A DNA stretch of 64,000 nt from Solemya velum gill symbiont (GTDB lineage Bacteria; Pseudomonadota; Gammaproteobacteria; Chromatiales; Chromatiaceae), in assembly GCF_000787395.1 (NCBI RefSeq), contig NZ_JRAA01000001.1, positions 1,072,469-1,136,468 of the forward strand. The letters are read 5' to 3'. Under the pieces are notes generated by a model. The model was not told the DNA's origin, did no database searches, and saw only the letters and a list, made by a program, of their open reading frames with translations. Made by a program: the position numbers and the translations under genes. Below, piece after piece: positions 51,355 to 61,114 of the stretch (positions are counted from its first letter, which is position 1; every line of letters begins with the position of its first letter).

Positions 51355-52668
51355 TCAGGAGGCCATCAGGGCCTCTATCTCGTCGATCTCTTTGGGTGCA
51401 TCTTTCGATAATATGTCATAACCCTGCTTCGTGACCAGTACATCATCCTCGATACGGATGCCAATACCTTGCCATTTTTTGGCGACGCCCTTGCTGCCGA
51501 CAGGGATATAGATGCCGGGTTCGACGGTCAGAACCATGCCAGACTCGAGCATGCGCCACTGTCCATCGATCTTGTAGTCGCCGACATCATGAACATCCAT
51601 GCCGAGCCAGTGTCCGGTCTTGTGCATGTAGAATTTTGTGTAAGCAGACTCTTTCAGCAGTGCATCCGGTTTGCCCTTGAGTAGCCCGAGCTCGTGCAGT
51701 CCATGGGTGATTGTCTTGACTGCTGCATCATGCGGATCATTCCAGTGATTTCCCGGTTTGATCTGTTCCAATGCTGCCTTCTGTGCATCGAGAACCAGCT
51801 GGTAAAGTTGCCGCTGTGGCTCACTGAATGTGCCGTTGACGGGGAATGTGCGGGTGATGTCCGATGCGTAGCAGGCGTTTTCACAGCCTGCGTCAATCAG
51901 AACCAGGTCGCCGTCTGTGAGCGGTTCGCTGTTATCCGTGTAGTGCAGGATGCAGGCGTTGTTACCACCACCGACAATCGACGGATAAGCTTGCGAAGTG
52001 GCGCCTTTTTGCGCGCACTGGTAGGCAAACTCTGCCTGTAGCTGATATTCATGCATGCCGGGTTCGCACTGTTTCATCAGGGCGATATGTGCCTTTGCCG
52101 ATGTTTTTGCAGCCGCACGCATGACTTTTTGTTCAGAACGGCTCTTATAGAGACGCATATCATGCAGGTAATGGTCGAGGGCAATAAATTCGAGCGGTCC
52201 GTGCACTCCCGTGCGAGTGCGTGCTCGCAACTGACCAATCCATTCAGACATGCGGTGATCAAGCTCGTGATTGCACCCCATTGCGTAATAGACGCGTTCA
52301 CACTGCTCCAGCATGCGCGGCAGAATTTCGTCCAGGCTGTCGATCGGAAAGGCATCATCCGCTTCGTAGATCTCTGTTGCGCCTTCGAGGCCGGCGCGCA
52401 GGCCGTCCCAGAGTTCACGCTCGGGGTCTTTCTCGCGGCAGAAGAGAATGTATTCTGCAGACTTCCTGTTGGGAATCAGTACAGCGACTGCATCTGGTTC
52501 GGAAAAGCCGGTGAGGTAGTGAAAGTCGCTGTCAGGGCGAAACGGGTGTTCGACATCACGATTACGGATATAGGTCTGTGCTGTCGGGATGATAGCTATC
52601 GAATCCTTGTCCATCATGCGCATTAACTGTTTGCGGCGGCGCTTGAACTCCGAGGCGGGAATCGACAT
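51355..52668 (-). CDS. pepP: Xaa-Pro aminopeptidase
   Basis: A 437-residue M24B metallopeptidase removing N-terminal residues before proline. An N-terminal domain (about 1-170) precedes the pita-bread domain with metal ligands in VLIDAGCENACYASDITRTF, HKTGHWLGMDVHDVG, LTVEPGIYIP and GIRIEDD. Its start overlaps the ygfB stop by one base. Confidence 0.95.
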   Translation of the reverse strand: MSIPASEFKRRRKQLMRMMDKDSIAIIPTAQTYIRNRDVEHPFRPDSDFHYLTGFSEPDAVAVLIPNRKSAEYILFCREKDPERELWDGLRAGLEGATEIYEADDAFPIDSLDEILPRMLEQCERVYYAMGCNHELDHRMSEWIGQLRARTRTGVHGPLEFIALDHYLHDMRLYKSRSEQKVMRAAAKTSAKAHIALMKQCEPGMHEYQLQAEFAYQCAQKGATSQAYPSIVGGGNNACILHYTDNSEPLTDGDLVLIDAGCENACYASDITRTFPVNGTFSEPQRQLYQLVLDAQKAALEQIKPGNHWNDPHDAAVKTITHGLHELGLLKGKPDALLKESAYTKFYMHKTGHWLGMDVHDVGDYKIDGQWRMLESGMVLTVEPGIYIPVGSKGVAKKWQGIGIRIEDDVLVTKQGYDILSKDAPKEIDEIEALMAS

Positions 52669-53240
52669 CAGTGCAGCTCCTCCTCGTTATCCGGTTCCTC
52701 CTGTTGTGCTGCGATATCGCCGTAGATCATCAGGGTCGCCATGCGCAGGTATTCCTCGAGGTCCTGCAGTGATTCCTGGTCTTCTTCATCGAGATGTTCA
52801 AACTCGGCAAGATCCATGCGGGTGAACTCGCTGATATCTTCCAGTGCACCGAGTGCATCAGTTGACAGGTGCTTGTGTTGTTCGCCGGCATTGATGCCAT
52901 AACCGAACAGAAATCCCTGGCACCAGTCGACGATACCTTTTGCGCGTGCGGGCATCTCCTCGGGGTCGTCGGGCAGCAACAGGTGAAAGCGTAACTCGAC
53001 ATCATCCATCAAATCCTTGGTGATGCCATGCATTTGCGTCAGCATGCGCCGACACTCCTGTGTGAGAGAGTCGTTTTCATCCATGCCGCCCATCAGTTCC
53101 TGATTGAGGTGCTGCAGTGAACTAGGGAAGTCCCCGCAGATTAATCCGCACACAAGTCCATGCGCCTGCGAGGCATCGAGTTCGAGTTCTGCACGTTCGA
53201 GAACATCGTTGATTGTTTGATATTCGAGTGTATCGGTCAC
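52668..53240 (-). CDS. ygfB: YgfB/UPF0149 family protein
   Basis: A 190-residue acidic helical protein of the UPF0149 family. AHGLVCGLICGDF and the FLFGYGINAG segment are typical. First gene of the ygfB-pepP-ubiH-ubiI operon. In Pseudomonas the homologue affects beta-lactam tolerance; a general function is unsettled. Confidence 0.93.
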   Translation of the reverse strand: MTDTLEYQTINDVLERAELELDASQAHGLVCGLICGDFPSSLQHLNQELMGGMDENDSLTQECRRMLTQMHGITKDLMDDVELRFHLLLPDDPEEMPARAKGIVDWCQGFLFGYGINAGEQHKHLSTDALGALEDISEFTRMDLAEFEHLDEEDQESLQDLEEYLRMATLMIYGDIAAQQEEPDNEEELH

Positions 53241-53393
53241 GGTCTGTCCAGTTATCCACTAGTTTGTTTGCTATCGCCAGAAGGTTATTATGCAGCAAAT
53301 GGATGTAGTATTGTTATGAAGAATACAAGGAAAACCATTGACCGGGCTCCAGATGCTCACTATAGTTTTCCTATTAAAGGGTGGGTCTAGATT

Positions 53394-53603
53394 ATGTCTG
53401 AACAGGAAATCAATGCACTGGAATCACGTGTCGATGAGTTAATCGATGCGTGTCGTCATCTCAAGTCAGAGAATCGTATGCTGCGTGATCGCCAGGAAGT
53501 GATGGTGAAAGAGCGCGCAGCATTGATCGAAAAAACTGAAATGGCACGTGGTCGTGTCGAAGCCATGATCTCGCGCCTCAAGTCACTGGAAGAGCACACG
53601 TGA
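53394..53603 (+). CDS. TIGR02449-type coiled-coil protein
   Basis: A 69-residue protein that is essentially one coiled coil (about 5-65: leucine/hydrophobic heptads in ALESRVDELIDACRHLKSEN). It resembles the ZapB-like family found next to zapA in gammaproteobacteria. Its stop overlaps the zapA GTG start (GTGA). A role in cell division is inferred from location. Confidence 0.85.
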   Translation: MSEQEINALESRVDELIDACRHLKSENRMLRDRQEVMVKERAALIEKTEMARGRVEAMISRLKSLEEHT

Positions 53604-53920
53604 GTAGATCCAAAGAGAATAAACCAATCGCCGTCACCATACTTGGTGAAGAGTACATGGTTGCCTGCGCGCCTGATGAAGAAGAGGAGTTGCAGGCGTC
53701 TGCCCAGTACCTGCATCAGAAGATGCGCGAAATCCGGACAAGTGGCCGCATCATCAGTAACGAACACGTTGCCGTAATGGCTGCGCTGAATATTACCCAT
53801 GAGATGTTACAGGCCCAAGCCGAAAAAGAGAGTGTTGCGGACGACATTACGCCGCGACTGCGCAGTGTGCGTGAGAAGGTCGAGGCCGCGCTCAACGAGA
53901 GCAACCAGCTCGAACTATAA
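53600..53920 (+). CDS. zapA: Cell division protein ZapA
   Basis: A 106-residue ZapA that bundles FtsZ. The N-terminal ITILGEEYMVACAPDEEEEL region (here VTILGEEYMVAC) and the helix AALNITHEMLQ are typical, with a C-terminal coiled coil. GTG start overlapping the previous gene. Followed by 6S RNA, as in E. coli. Confidence 0.93.
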   Translation: MSRSKENKPIAVTILGEEYMVACAPDEEEELQASAQYLHQKMREIRTSGRIISNEHVAVMAALNITHEMLQAQAEKESVADDITPRLRSVREKVEAALNESNQLEL

Positions 53921-54005
53921 ACAATTCTATCGACTCCACCCTGCAACATCATTTTTTCCAATCTGGCGAGACGCGCGGTAAAAAAAGGAATATGATTAGT
54001 TTTAA

Positions 54006-54185
54006 GGGGCGTTCTCTGTGATACGCGACAGTTGGCTAAGTATTTTCTTGAGCCTTAAAAACATCCTGGGAATGTGACCTGCTGACAGTGTGCATGTCCG
54101 CCTTGAGCGGAAAGCCTAAAGCAGCAATGAAGTTCCCCCTTGAACCGCAAGGTTCAGGAACTGATGTCGACATCGCTATTTGCGG
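54006..54185 (+). ncRNA. ssrS: 6S RNA
   Basis: Between zapA and the 5-formyl-THF cyclo-ligase gene, the standard 6S RNA locus. The closing stem pairs GATACGCGACAGTT (about 54021-54034) with AACTGATGTCGACATC near 54160-54175; the GAAAGCCTAAA block and the terminal hairpin CTTGAACC-GCAA-GGTTCAGG (54140-54159) match the conserved E. coli elements. A TATGAT -10-like hexamer is at 53991-53996. 6S RNA sequesters sigma-70 RNA polymerase in stationary phase. Ends are approximate. Confidence 0.88.
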
Positions 54186-54209
54186 GTTCGCCCTTTTCTC
54201 CATCTCTAT

Positions 54210-54800
54210 ATGACAGCAATAAAAACACCCCGCCAACTTCGCCAGTCATTGCGTCATCAACGCAATGCACTTACATCAATTCAGCAACGTTTACATGGCA
54301 AGGCAGTTGCACGACAACTCATGCGTCACCCCTGGTTTCAGCGGGCAAGAACGATTGCTGTTTATCTTGATAATGATGGCGAGTTACAAACTGATTCAAT
54401 CATTCAGTTGTCACGCCAGTTGAACAAACGACTTGTATTGCCCGTGTTGCATCCATTCCGTCATGGGCATCTTCTGTTTCGTGATTGGCCTGTTAATGCA
54501 CGAATGCAACCAAACCAATTTAGAATTAAAGAGCCTGCGCGCAAATATGCAGTTGTTGATACAAGATCGATTGATCTTGTTATTGCACCGCTTGTTGGCT
54601 TTGATGATCGTTGTTATCGCATCGGTATGGGGGGTGGCTACTATGACCGCACATTTTCATTTCGCCATATAAATAGCTGGCGAAAGCCTCGCCTTGTTGG
54701 AATAGCGCATGCTTTACAGCAACTTGAAACAGTTGATAACAGGGCCTGGGATATAGCACTGGATATAGTAATTACAGAGAAGAAAATCTTTCGAAGATAA
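54210..54800 (+). CDS. fau: 5-formyltetrahydrofolate cyclo-ligase
   Basis: A 196-residue enzyme making 5,10-methenyl-THF from 5-formyl-THF with ATP. The GMGGGYYDRTF and LVIAPLVGFDDRCYRIG segments are characteristic. Start ATG 54210 begins just after the 6S RNA; a TTG at 54180 would overlap it. Position behind ssrS is conserved. Confidence 0.92.
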   Translation: MTAIKTPRQLRQSLRHQRNALTSIQQRLHGKAVARQLMRHPWFQRARTIAVYLDNDGELQTDSIIQLSRQLNKRLVLPVLHPFRHGHLLFRDWPVNARMQPNQFRIKEPARKYAVVDTRSIDLVIAPLVGFDDRCYRIGMGGGYYDRTFSFRHINSWRKPRLVGIAHALQQLETVDNRAWDIALDIVITEKKIFRR

Positions 54801-54915
54801 AAACAAAATGAATAAACACTTGATTAATAGGCAATAACCTAACTAGTATTAGCTAACAAGGTGACTATACTTGTTTTGAAAGAACTGTTTATTGCATCAA
54901 GTAGAGGGGGTCGAT

Positions 54916-55182
54916 ATGGCAGTAAAGAAAGCCGCGAAGAAGAAGGCAGCGAAGAAGAAGGCCGCTGCAAAGAAGAAGGTTGTTGCACGTAAGGCAGCAG
55001 CAAAGAAACCAGTAGCAAAAAAGAAAGTTGCAAAGAAAAAAGTTGCCAAGAAAAAGGCTGCGAAGAAAAAGGTAGCCAAGAAGAAGGCGACCAAGAAGAA
55101 AGTTGCAAAGAAAAAGGTAGCTAAGAAAAAAGTTGCCAAGAAGAAGGCCGCCAAGAAGAAGGCGACCAGAAAAAAGCGCTAG
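54916..55182 (+). CDS. Lysine/alanine-rich histone H1-like protein
   Basis: An 88-residue protein composed almost only of Lys, Ala, Val, with a few Arg, Thr and Pro, arranged in imperfect KKAAKKK/KKVAKKK repeats. It has no acidic residue and would be extremely basic, like the C-terminal tail of AlgP or histone H1, so DNA binding is expected. Start ATG 54916 is preceded by a GAGGGGG site. It may vary in repeat number between strains. Confidence 0.88.
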   Translation: MAVKKAAKKKAAKKKAAAKKKVVARKAAAKKPVAKKKVAKKKVAKKKAAKKKVAKKKATKKKVAKKKVAKKKVAKKKAAKKKATRKKR

Positions 55183-55199
55183 TCAACAGCGGTGAAATG

Positions 55200-55225
55200 C
55201 GCCCGGCGTCTAAAAGCGCCGGGCG
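55200..55225. terminator. Hairpin between the histone-like gene and ilvA
   Basis: CGCCCGGCG (55200-55208) pairs perfectly with CGCCGGGCG (55217-55225) over an eight-base loop. It lies between two convergent genes and probably limits read-through, but no T-run follows, so factor-independent termination is uncertain. Confidence 0.45.
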
Positions 55226-55279
55226 ACGTTCATCCGCACAACCAACAATGGTGACTGCTGACGCAGTGCTAGATGAGCT

Positions 55280-56809
55280 CTACGGCTTGCTAACGGTGCT
55301 CGCAAAAAGCTGATAGGCAGAGTTGTCTGTCTCTTCCCAGTAACGGTAGCCAAGCTTGTCCAGCGATGCCGTGAAATCCTTGACTTCCGTCCCGGGAAGC
55401 TGGATCCCGACCAGAACACGTCCATAAGCTGAACCGTGATTGCGGTAATGGAACAGGCTGATATTCCAGCGATGTCCGAGGCGCGTCAGGAACTCAAGCA
55501 GGGCACCCGGGCGCTCGGGAAACTGGAAGCGGAAGAGTTTTTCATCTTCGATTCCATGCGCATGTCCACCAACCATATAACGGATATGTAGCTTGGCCGC
55601 CTCGTTGTCGGTCAGGTCCTGAACTTCGTAGCCTTTCTCATTCAACTTGTCGATCAGTAGCTGGCGTTCATCGTCACCTCCAGTCAGTTCGATACCACAG
55701 AAGACATGCGCCTCCTGGCTGTCAGCATAGCGGTAGTTGAACTCGGTGATTGAACGTTTGCCGAGCAATTTACAGAACTTGAGGAAACTGCCAGGCACCT
55801 CGGGAATCTTGACCGCAAACAGAGCCTCCTTTTGTTCTCCGAAATCAGCGCGTTCTGCGATATGACGCAGGCGGTCAAAATTGACATTCGCTCCGCTCTC
55901 GATCGCAACAAGATGTTGTCCCTCGAGACTGTTTTCGGCAATATCTTTTTTCATTCCGGCGATTGAGAGTGCGCCTGCCGGTTCGGCAATGGTGCGCGTC
56001 TCCTCGAAAATATCCTTGATAGCGGCACAGGTTTCGTCAGTTGTCACCAGTACCACGTCATCAACCAGTTTCTTCGCTATGCGAAAGGTCTCCTTGCCGA
56101 TCATACGTACCGCGACGCCATCTGCGAATAGCCCGACTTCCTTGAGCTTGGTACGCCGACCTTTTTTCAGCGAAGTGTGAAGAGTCGCAGAATCTTCAGG
56201 TTCGACGCCGATGATTTTGGTTTTCGGATAAAGATACTTAACGTAGGCCGCGATGCCGGCAATCAGCCCGCCGCCGCCAACTGGAATATAGATGCGGTCT
56301 GGTGCCTCAGGCATCTGGCGCAGTATCTCCATGCCGATCGTTCCCTGTCCTGCGATGACGTCAGGGTCATCGAAAGGATGCAGGAAGGTCTGTTGGTTCT
56401 CCTCGGAGAGCTCCATGGCATGGGCATAGGCTTCGTCGTATGAATCGCCAAACAGAACTGTCCTGGCACCATGTGAGCGCACGGCCTGCACCTTGATCGC
56501 CGGTGTTGTCTTCGGCATGACGATGGTAGCGGCAATTTTCAGATTGCGCGCTGACAGGGCCACGCCTTGCGCATGATTGCCAGCGGAGGCAGCTATAACG
56601 CCCTTGCTGCGCTGTTCATCGCTTAACTGGTAGAGCTTGTTGTAGGCACCGCGAAGCTTGAACGAGAAAACGGGCTGAAGGTCTTCACGTTTCAGGTAAA
56701 CATTGTTGTTCAAGCGGCTTGAGAGCCGTGGCGCATGGTCAAGCGGAGTTTCGATGGCAACGTCGTAGACGCGTGCGCGCAGAATTTTTTCAAGATATCT
56801 TTGTGGCAT
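55280..56809 (-). CDS. ilvA: Threonine ammonia-lyase, biosynthetic
   Basis: A 509-residue PLP enzyme making 2-oxobutyrate from threonine for isoleucine. Lys51 in FSFKLRGAYNK holds PLP; VPVGGGGLIAG-like loop is present. Two C-terminal ACT-like regulatory domains (about 325-500) provide isoleucine/valine control. Length equals the E. coli enzyme. Divergent from rpiA. Confidence 0.96.
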   Translation of the reverse strand: MPQRYLEKILRARVYDVAIETPLDHAPRLSSRLNNNVYLKREDLQPVFSFKLRGAYNKLYQLSDEQRSKGVIAASAGNHAQGVALSARNLKIAATIVMPKTTPAIKVQAVRSHGARTVLFGDSYDEAYAHAMELSEENQQTFLHPFDDPDVIAGQGTIGMEILRQMPEAPDRIYIPVGGGGLIAGIAAYVKYLYPKTKIIGVEPEDSATLHTSLKKGRRTKLKEVGLFADGVAVRMIGKETFRIAKKLVDDVVLVTTDETCAAIKDIFEETRTIAEPAGALSIAGMKKDIAENSLEGQHLVAIESGANVNFDRLRHIAERADFGEQKEALFAVKIPEVPGSFLKFCKLLGKRSITEFNYRYADSQEAHVFCGIELTGGDDERQLLIDKLNEKGYEVQDLTDNEAAKLHIRYMVGGHAHGIEDEKLFRFQFPERPGALLEFLTRLGHRWNISLFHYRNHGSAYGRVLVGIQLPGTEVKDFTASLDKLGYRYWEETDNSAYQLFASTVSKP

Positions 56810-56900
56810 TGTGACTCGTTTATGTACCAGTGCAGCATGACAAGTAACCGGCTACAGAGCTATCATAGACTAATTCAGAGACTAAACGAAAAGTGAATTT

Positions 56901-57560
56901 ATGAACCAGGATCAACTTAAGCGACAGGCGGCCGAAAAGGTAGTCGAATTTTTGCCATCAGGCGGTGTACTGGGTGTGGGCACGGGCTCCACTGTTAACC
57001 ATTTCATCGATGTTCTTGCTGACGTCAAGGGGCGTTTCGATGGTGCAGTATCGAGTTCTGAAGCGTCGACAGAAAGACTTAAGGCGATCGGCATGCAGGT
57101 GCTCGACCTCAACAGCGTCGGTGAACTTGAGGTTTACGTGGATGGTGCCGATGAATCCAATCACCAGCTTGAGCTGATCAAGGGTGGTGGCGGTGCATTG
57201 ACGCGCGAGAAAATCATCGCTGCGGCGAGTAAGCAGTTCGTCTGTATCGCCGATGCCTCAAAGCTGGTCAGCTGCCTTGGTGAGTTCCCTCTGCCAGTAG
57301 AGGTGATCCCGATGGCGCGCTCTTATGTTGCTCGTGAACTGGTCAAGCTGGGGGGAAACCCGGTACTGCGCGAGGATTTCATTACCGATAACGGCAACGT
57401 GATTCTTGATGTGCACGGCTTGGAGATCATGGAGCCAATCAAGATGGAGACCGAGATCAACAATATCGTTGGCGTGGTCACCGTTGGACTGTTTGCCAGC
57501 CGTGGTGCAGATGTGCTGATTCTTGGTGATGAGGCTGGAGCAAGGGTCATTACTCCGTAG
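56901..57560 (+). CDS. rpiA: Ribose-5-phosphate isomerase A
   Basis: A 219-residue enzyme of the pentose phosphate pathway. [13 protein letters not shown] binds the sugar phosphate, VDGADE carries catalytic Asp and [11 protein letters not shown] the catalytic Lys/Glu region. Length is normal. Confidence 0.97.
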   Translation: MNQDQLKRQAAEKVVEFLPSGGVLGVGTGSTVNHFIDVLADVKGRFDGAVSSSEASTERLKAIGMQVLDLNSVGELEVYVDGADESNHQLELIKGGGGALTREKIIAAASKQFVCIADASKLVSCLGEFPLPVEVIPMARSYVARELVKLGGNPVLREDFITDNGNVILDVHGLEIMEPIKMETEINNIVGVVTVGLFASRGADVLILGDEAGARVITP

Positions 57561-57669
57561 ATAGCTAATATCACTCATGGAACGGTGGTCGACCAGACCT
57601 GAATTCACAGCTTTCTATATGGACGACAGGCCAAGCTGTTGCCTATATAGAAGCCTGTGTTCTTTGCGG

Positions 57670-59031
57670 CTATCTATTATTAATCGATGCCGTATTTTCC
57701 AGGACTGAATCGACGATCTTTTCCGCCTCTCCAATATAATTATCCGGATTTAATGAAGCCAGAAGAGCGCCTTTGTCGAGTGCCTTATCCCTAGCATGTG
57801 GGCTTGCCATGATGTGATCCACGAGCTCTTCATTTGACATCTTCTCTTGCGCGTACGCTTCTCTTACAACATCAAAAGCGACTGATTTACCCAGTTCATC
57901 TGACAATGCAAACATGAGCGCTTCAGAGCAGATTGATTGAGCTTCCCGTGAAACATTTTCGGCAATACGTTCGTATTTAATTCTCAAGCCAGACAGAATG
58001 CTCTTCATCAGCTTCAGTGCAGCGGTTGTGTAGATGACAGAATCGGGCAGGGTCACCCATTCGAGGCGCAAGGTTCGATAGTCCCGCTCGTGTTCATTGA
58101 CAAGTGAGTCAAAAGCCAGTGAGGCATTGCTTTTAACCAGGTGAGCGAGCGTAATGACTTGTTCACTTGCTTCCGGATTAACCTTGTGGGGCATGGTTGA
58201 ACTGCCGATAGCTGTTTCTTTGTATGGCTCCTGGAGTTCTCCAATTTCGGTTTTTGCCAATTGCAGAATTTCATTGGCGATATGAGCTAATCCGCCTGAT
58301 ATCAAACCCATTGTTGAGATGAACTCGACGACACGATCACGGCTTGTATGCCAGGCAGTAGATGGGGCCTGAAGCTCGAGCTGGTCGGAAAAAACCTCAA
58401 GCAATTGCATGCCTTTCCCCTCGAATGCAGACATGGTTCCAACACCACCGAATAACTGTGCGACACAAACTGTGTCACGATTCGTCTGCAAACGTACAAG
58501 GTTTCTGGCTGTTTCATCCAGCCAGGTGGCGAATTTCAGCCCCAGCGTTGTCGGGAGCGCCGCCTGTGCATGTGTGCGCCCAACCATGACGATGCTCTTG
58601 TTGTTTTCGGCCAGCTGTTGAAGAATCAGGCAGATCTCGGTCAATTCCCGTTCGATCAGGTTGGAGGCGCTGAGGATTTCAATGGATTGGGCAGTGTCCT
58701 GAATATCCTGGGTCGTAGCGCCATAGTGAATATATTTGGAGGCCTCCGGTTCGCAAACAGCTTGAAAGGCTTTTAGGAGAGGAATAAGCGAATGACCCGA
58801 AAGTGCCAATTCTCTCTTCAGGTACTCGAGATCAAAATTCTCCAGCCGGGCTGATTGTTCTATCTCGGTCGCAGCTGACTTCGGGATAATGTTTAGTACG
58901 GCCTGGCTATTTGCCAGTGCTACCTCGACATCCAGCCACCGCTGAAATCGTGCAAGGTCACTGAATATTGCACGTGATTCATTTGTGCCGAAGCTGTCAC
59001 CAAAAAACTGCGAGTCTCTGATCTGTTCCAT
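57670..59031 (-). CDS. Fumarase/argininosuccinate-lyase superfamily enzyme
   Basis: A 453-residue tetrameric-type lyase. Superfamily motifs: HYGATTQDI (about 102-110), GRTHAQAALPTTLG with His154, and the signature loop GSSTMPHKVNP at 276-286 with catalytic Ser278. The central FGGVGTMSAF and WHTSRDRVVEFISTMGL stretches resemble 3-carboxymuconate cycloisomerase more than PurB or FumC. It is not next to purine or aromatic genes but downstream of a dioxygenase and two ATP-grasp genes, so a role in a specialised pathway (C-N or C-C elimination, or addition to fumarate) is inferred. Confidence 0.88.
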   Translation of the reverse strand: MEQIRDSQFFGDSFGTNESRAIFSDLARFQRWLDVEVALANSQAVLNIIPKSAATEIEQSARLENFDLEYLKRELALSGHSLIPLLKAFQAVCEPEASKYIHYGATTQDIQDTAQSIEILSASNLIERELTEICLILQQLAENNKSIVMVGRTHAQAALPTTLGLKFATWLDETARNLVRLQTNRDTVCVAQLFGGVGTMSAFEGKGMQLLEVFSDQLELQAPSTAWHTSRDRVVEFISTMGLISGGLAHIANEILQLAKTEIGELQEPYKETAIGSSTMPHKVNPEASEQVITLAHLVKSNASLAFDSLVNEHERDYRTLRLEWVTLPDSVIYTTAALKLMKSILSGLRIKYERIAENVSREAQSICSEALMFALSDELGKSVAFDVVREAYAQEKMSNEELVDHIMASPHARDKALDKGALLASLNPDNYIGEAEKIVDSVLENTASINNR

Positions 59032-59090
59032 GCCACTCTGCTGTATTAGCCGAAATGATTCAATATCTTCATGATAACGCCATTTTCCAA

Positions 59091-59990
59091 TCAGGCATCT
59101 GCCCTATGGCGTTGGGCTGTTTTTCCAAAACGGCTGAGTAGTGTTCTTTCACACTCTTCCGATGTCATGGTGCGGCCATGCATATAGCGTAAATTGTTAA
59201 TGATGACGACATCATGTTTTTGCCATTGGTGCTTGTAGATAACCTTGTCCTGCACATCAATCAGCTGATTGTATACTTCGCTGCTCAGGGGTTCGCCGTC
59301 GCCGAAACTGACACGATTGCTTGGTTTTGTATAGATAGTTGAGTGAGCGTAGGCGGGATGGTCGATTGCTGGTAGATGATTCAATATGCCATTGGCAAAG
59401 GCATCGACGCCGTCCACGCTGAATATTGCAGGAGCTGAATAAAACAGGTGCAGGGTACCATTCTCCAGTGAGTAACGAGCCTCAGGAAAACGTGCCAGGT
59501 ATTCCCTGAGTTGTACTTCATTCTCAACATCGAACTCGGCACTCCAGCGCTCAGGCTGCCATGTCATTTCATAAATGATGCCTTGTTCCCTGAAGCGCCG
59601 GGCAAGATCCTTTGGCAGATGCTGCAGCATCTCGGCACCGTCGAACAGCGTCGTTTCGCCTCCACTGGCGGATGGCGGAACAACACAACAGAAAAAGGCT
59701 GTATCTGGGCGGTGGATTGCAGGTCTGTATGAGCCTTCCGTGTGCGCAAGCTTATCCATGTTGCCAGCCCATACACCGGTGGTAAATCCATCGCCTTGAT
59801 CCTGGCGCATCGCAGATCGCCCGCCAACATGATGAAACCTGTCGCAGAAATAATTTGCGATGGCTTCAAATTTTTCCAGGTTCATTGTTCCACCACGCAA
59901 GAGAATGGCACCGTGTTTCTGGTATGCAGAATAGAGCCTTGCGAAGTCTATGGTTTCATCTGGCGTTTGCTTAAGAATATGGATGCGCAT
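59091..59990 (-). CDS. TauD/TfdA-family Fe(II)/2-oxoglutarate dioxygenase
   Basis: A 299-residue cupin-fold dioxygenase. The facial triad is His83-x-Glu85 (AHTEGSYRP) and His271 (RYMHGRTMT); Arg282 (ERTLLSRF) should bind the 2-oxoglutarate carboxylate. GGETTLFDG (110-118) is typical of amino-acid hydroxylases in natural product clusters. Its start overlaps the ATP-grasp stop by one base (TAATG), so the two are translationally coupled. Hydroxylation or desaturation of an amino acid is the likely role; substrate unknown. Confidence 0.87.
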   Translation of the reverse strand: MRIHILKQTPDETIDFARLYSAYQKHGAILLRGGTMNLEKFEAIANYFCDRFHHVGGRSAMRQDQGDGFTTGVWAGNMDKLAHTEGSYRPAIHRPDTAFFCCVVPPSASGGETTLFDGAEMLQHLPKDLARRFREQGIIYEMTWQPERWSAEFDVENEVQLREYLARFPEARYSLENGTLHLFYSAPAIFSVDGVDAFANGILNHLPAIDHPAYAHSTIYTKPSNRVSFGDGEPLSSEVYNQLIDVQDKVIYKHQWQKHDVVIINNLRYMHGRTMTSEECERTLLSRFGKTAQRHRADA

Positions 59991-61114
59991 TATTGGATGT
60001 TGTTGCCGACCGAGTCGCCTGCACCCTGTACACGTTTCGCCATCTCTTTAAGCATCTGGATCTTGACCTTTTCATGCTCAAGCCAGTATTTGCCGATATA
60101 TGCTGCATTATCGCTCTTGGTTTTTGAGGTGTTCATTGCAGGGTTGGCTTCGAAAACAAGGATTTCGCCTGTCTGTTTCACGGCAAAGTCGATACCACAG
60201 TAGTCGAGACCTGTTGATTTGCAGAACTTTGAGAGGAGATTCCATCGTCCAGTTCCCAATACTGTTTCCGGGTCCTCAAGGAAAGCAACATCTTCCTGCT
60301 GCAGCGTTTTATCGTGCTGCATAAGGTTTTTCCGGTTCCTGCCGTGAATGTTCCACTCCTTGTCTATGATCAGGTGCCGCGCGTAGAGCTTTCCATTAAT
60401 CCATAAACAGCGATATTTCCGGTTCAGAGCGTCATTGCTTCGGTAATCATGGAACTCGATCAGGTAGTAGTCTCTGCCATCAAGGGCAAAGCACTCCAGT
60501 TTGGGGATGTCATCCAGTGATTTCAGCAGCAACATATCCAGACCGTCGTGCCCGCCGGCAGGTCGGACGATGATCGGAAGGCTGATATCGCCTCTTTCGA
60601 TGATCTCCTGGATATCACTGCTGTAGTGCGGGGCGACTCGCAGGGTTTTGGGTATCACGATGCCATCCATATGGCCAAGATTCTGGTAGAGTCGATCCCT
60701 CGATGTTTGCTTAACCTTGGCAGGGTGGTTAAGACAGGGAATCCCGTTACTATCAACGAACTCAATGGCGGCTTCGAGCGCTTTGCTACTCAGGTCTGGA
60801 TCACTAATATAGTTAAATGCGAAATCGACCCTGGGGATCTCGGCACGTTTGGGGCTTGCGCCACCCAGCACCAGTGGATGGTGTTCAAGTCCTTCCAGGT
60901 GCTCGTCTGCAAGCATGCTCAGGTTTCCATTGTAGGCGTAGACGAAGGCGCCGAGTTCGGGATCAAAATGCTGGACCAGGATGGAGTTTGAGTCTGGCAC
61001 TCCCTTGATGTGCAACATCACAGGCCTTTTGGCTGGTGTACGAGCCTGTTTTGCAGGGGTGGTCTGCTTAAGGCTATAACTGAGTGACGGAAGGACGTGA
61101 GTTTTTTTACTCAT
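59990..61114 (-). CDS. ATP-grasp protein A, divergent glycine-rich loop
   Basis: A 374-residue soluble protein. N-terminal domain (about 30-170) contains PVMLHIKGVPD and CLNHPAKV; the ATP-grasp domain follows, with metal ligands Asp309, Glu322 and Asn324 (GLDYCGIDF, VFEANPAMN). The glycine-rich ATP loop (about 187-193) reads GGHDGLD instead of the usual GKHGGQG of its neighbour, so activity may be altered. About half of the residues match the paralogue at 61496-62611. A ligase joining a carboxylate to an amine is inferred. Confidence 0.85.
   Translation of the reverse strand: MSKKTHVLPSLSYSLKQTTPAKQARTPAKRPVMLHIKGVPDSNSILVQHFDPELGAFVYAYNGNLSMLADEHLEGLEHHPLVLGGASPKRAEIPRVDFAFNYISDPDLSSKALEAAIEFVDSNGIPCLNHPAKVKQTSRDRLYQNLGHMDGIVIPKTLRVAPHYSSDIQEIIERGDISLPIIVRPAGGHDGLDMLLLKSLDDIPKLECFALDGRDYYLIEFHDYRSNDALNRKYRCLWINGKLYARHLIIDKEWNIHGRNRKNLMQHDKTLQQEDVAFLEDPETVLGTGRWNLLSKFCKSTGLDYCGIDFAVKQTGEILVFEANPAMNTSKTKSDNAAYIGKYWLEHEKVKIQMLKEMAKRVQGAGDSVGNNIQ

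Noticed and set aside
52051..52626. 191-codon plus-strand frame opposite pepP
   Set aside because: Shadow of a well-supported gene with all catalytic residues.
54916..55182. Short tandem repeats as a CRISPR array or simple satellite
   Set aside because: The repeats are codon-phased, variable, have no spacers, and sit in a frame with a good start site.
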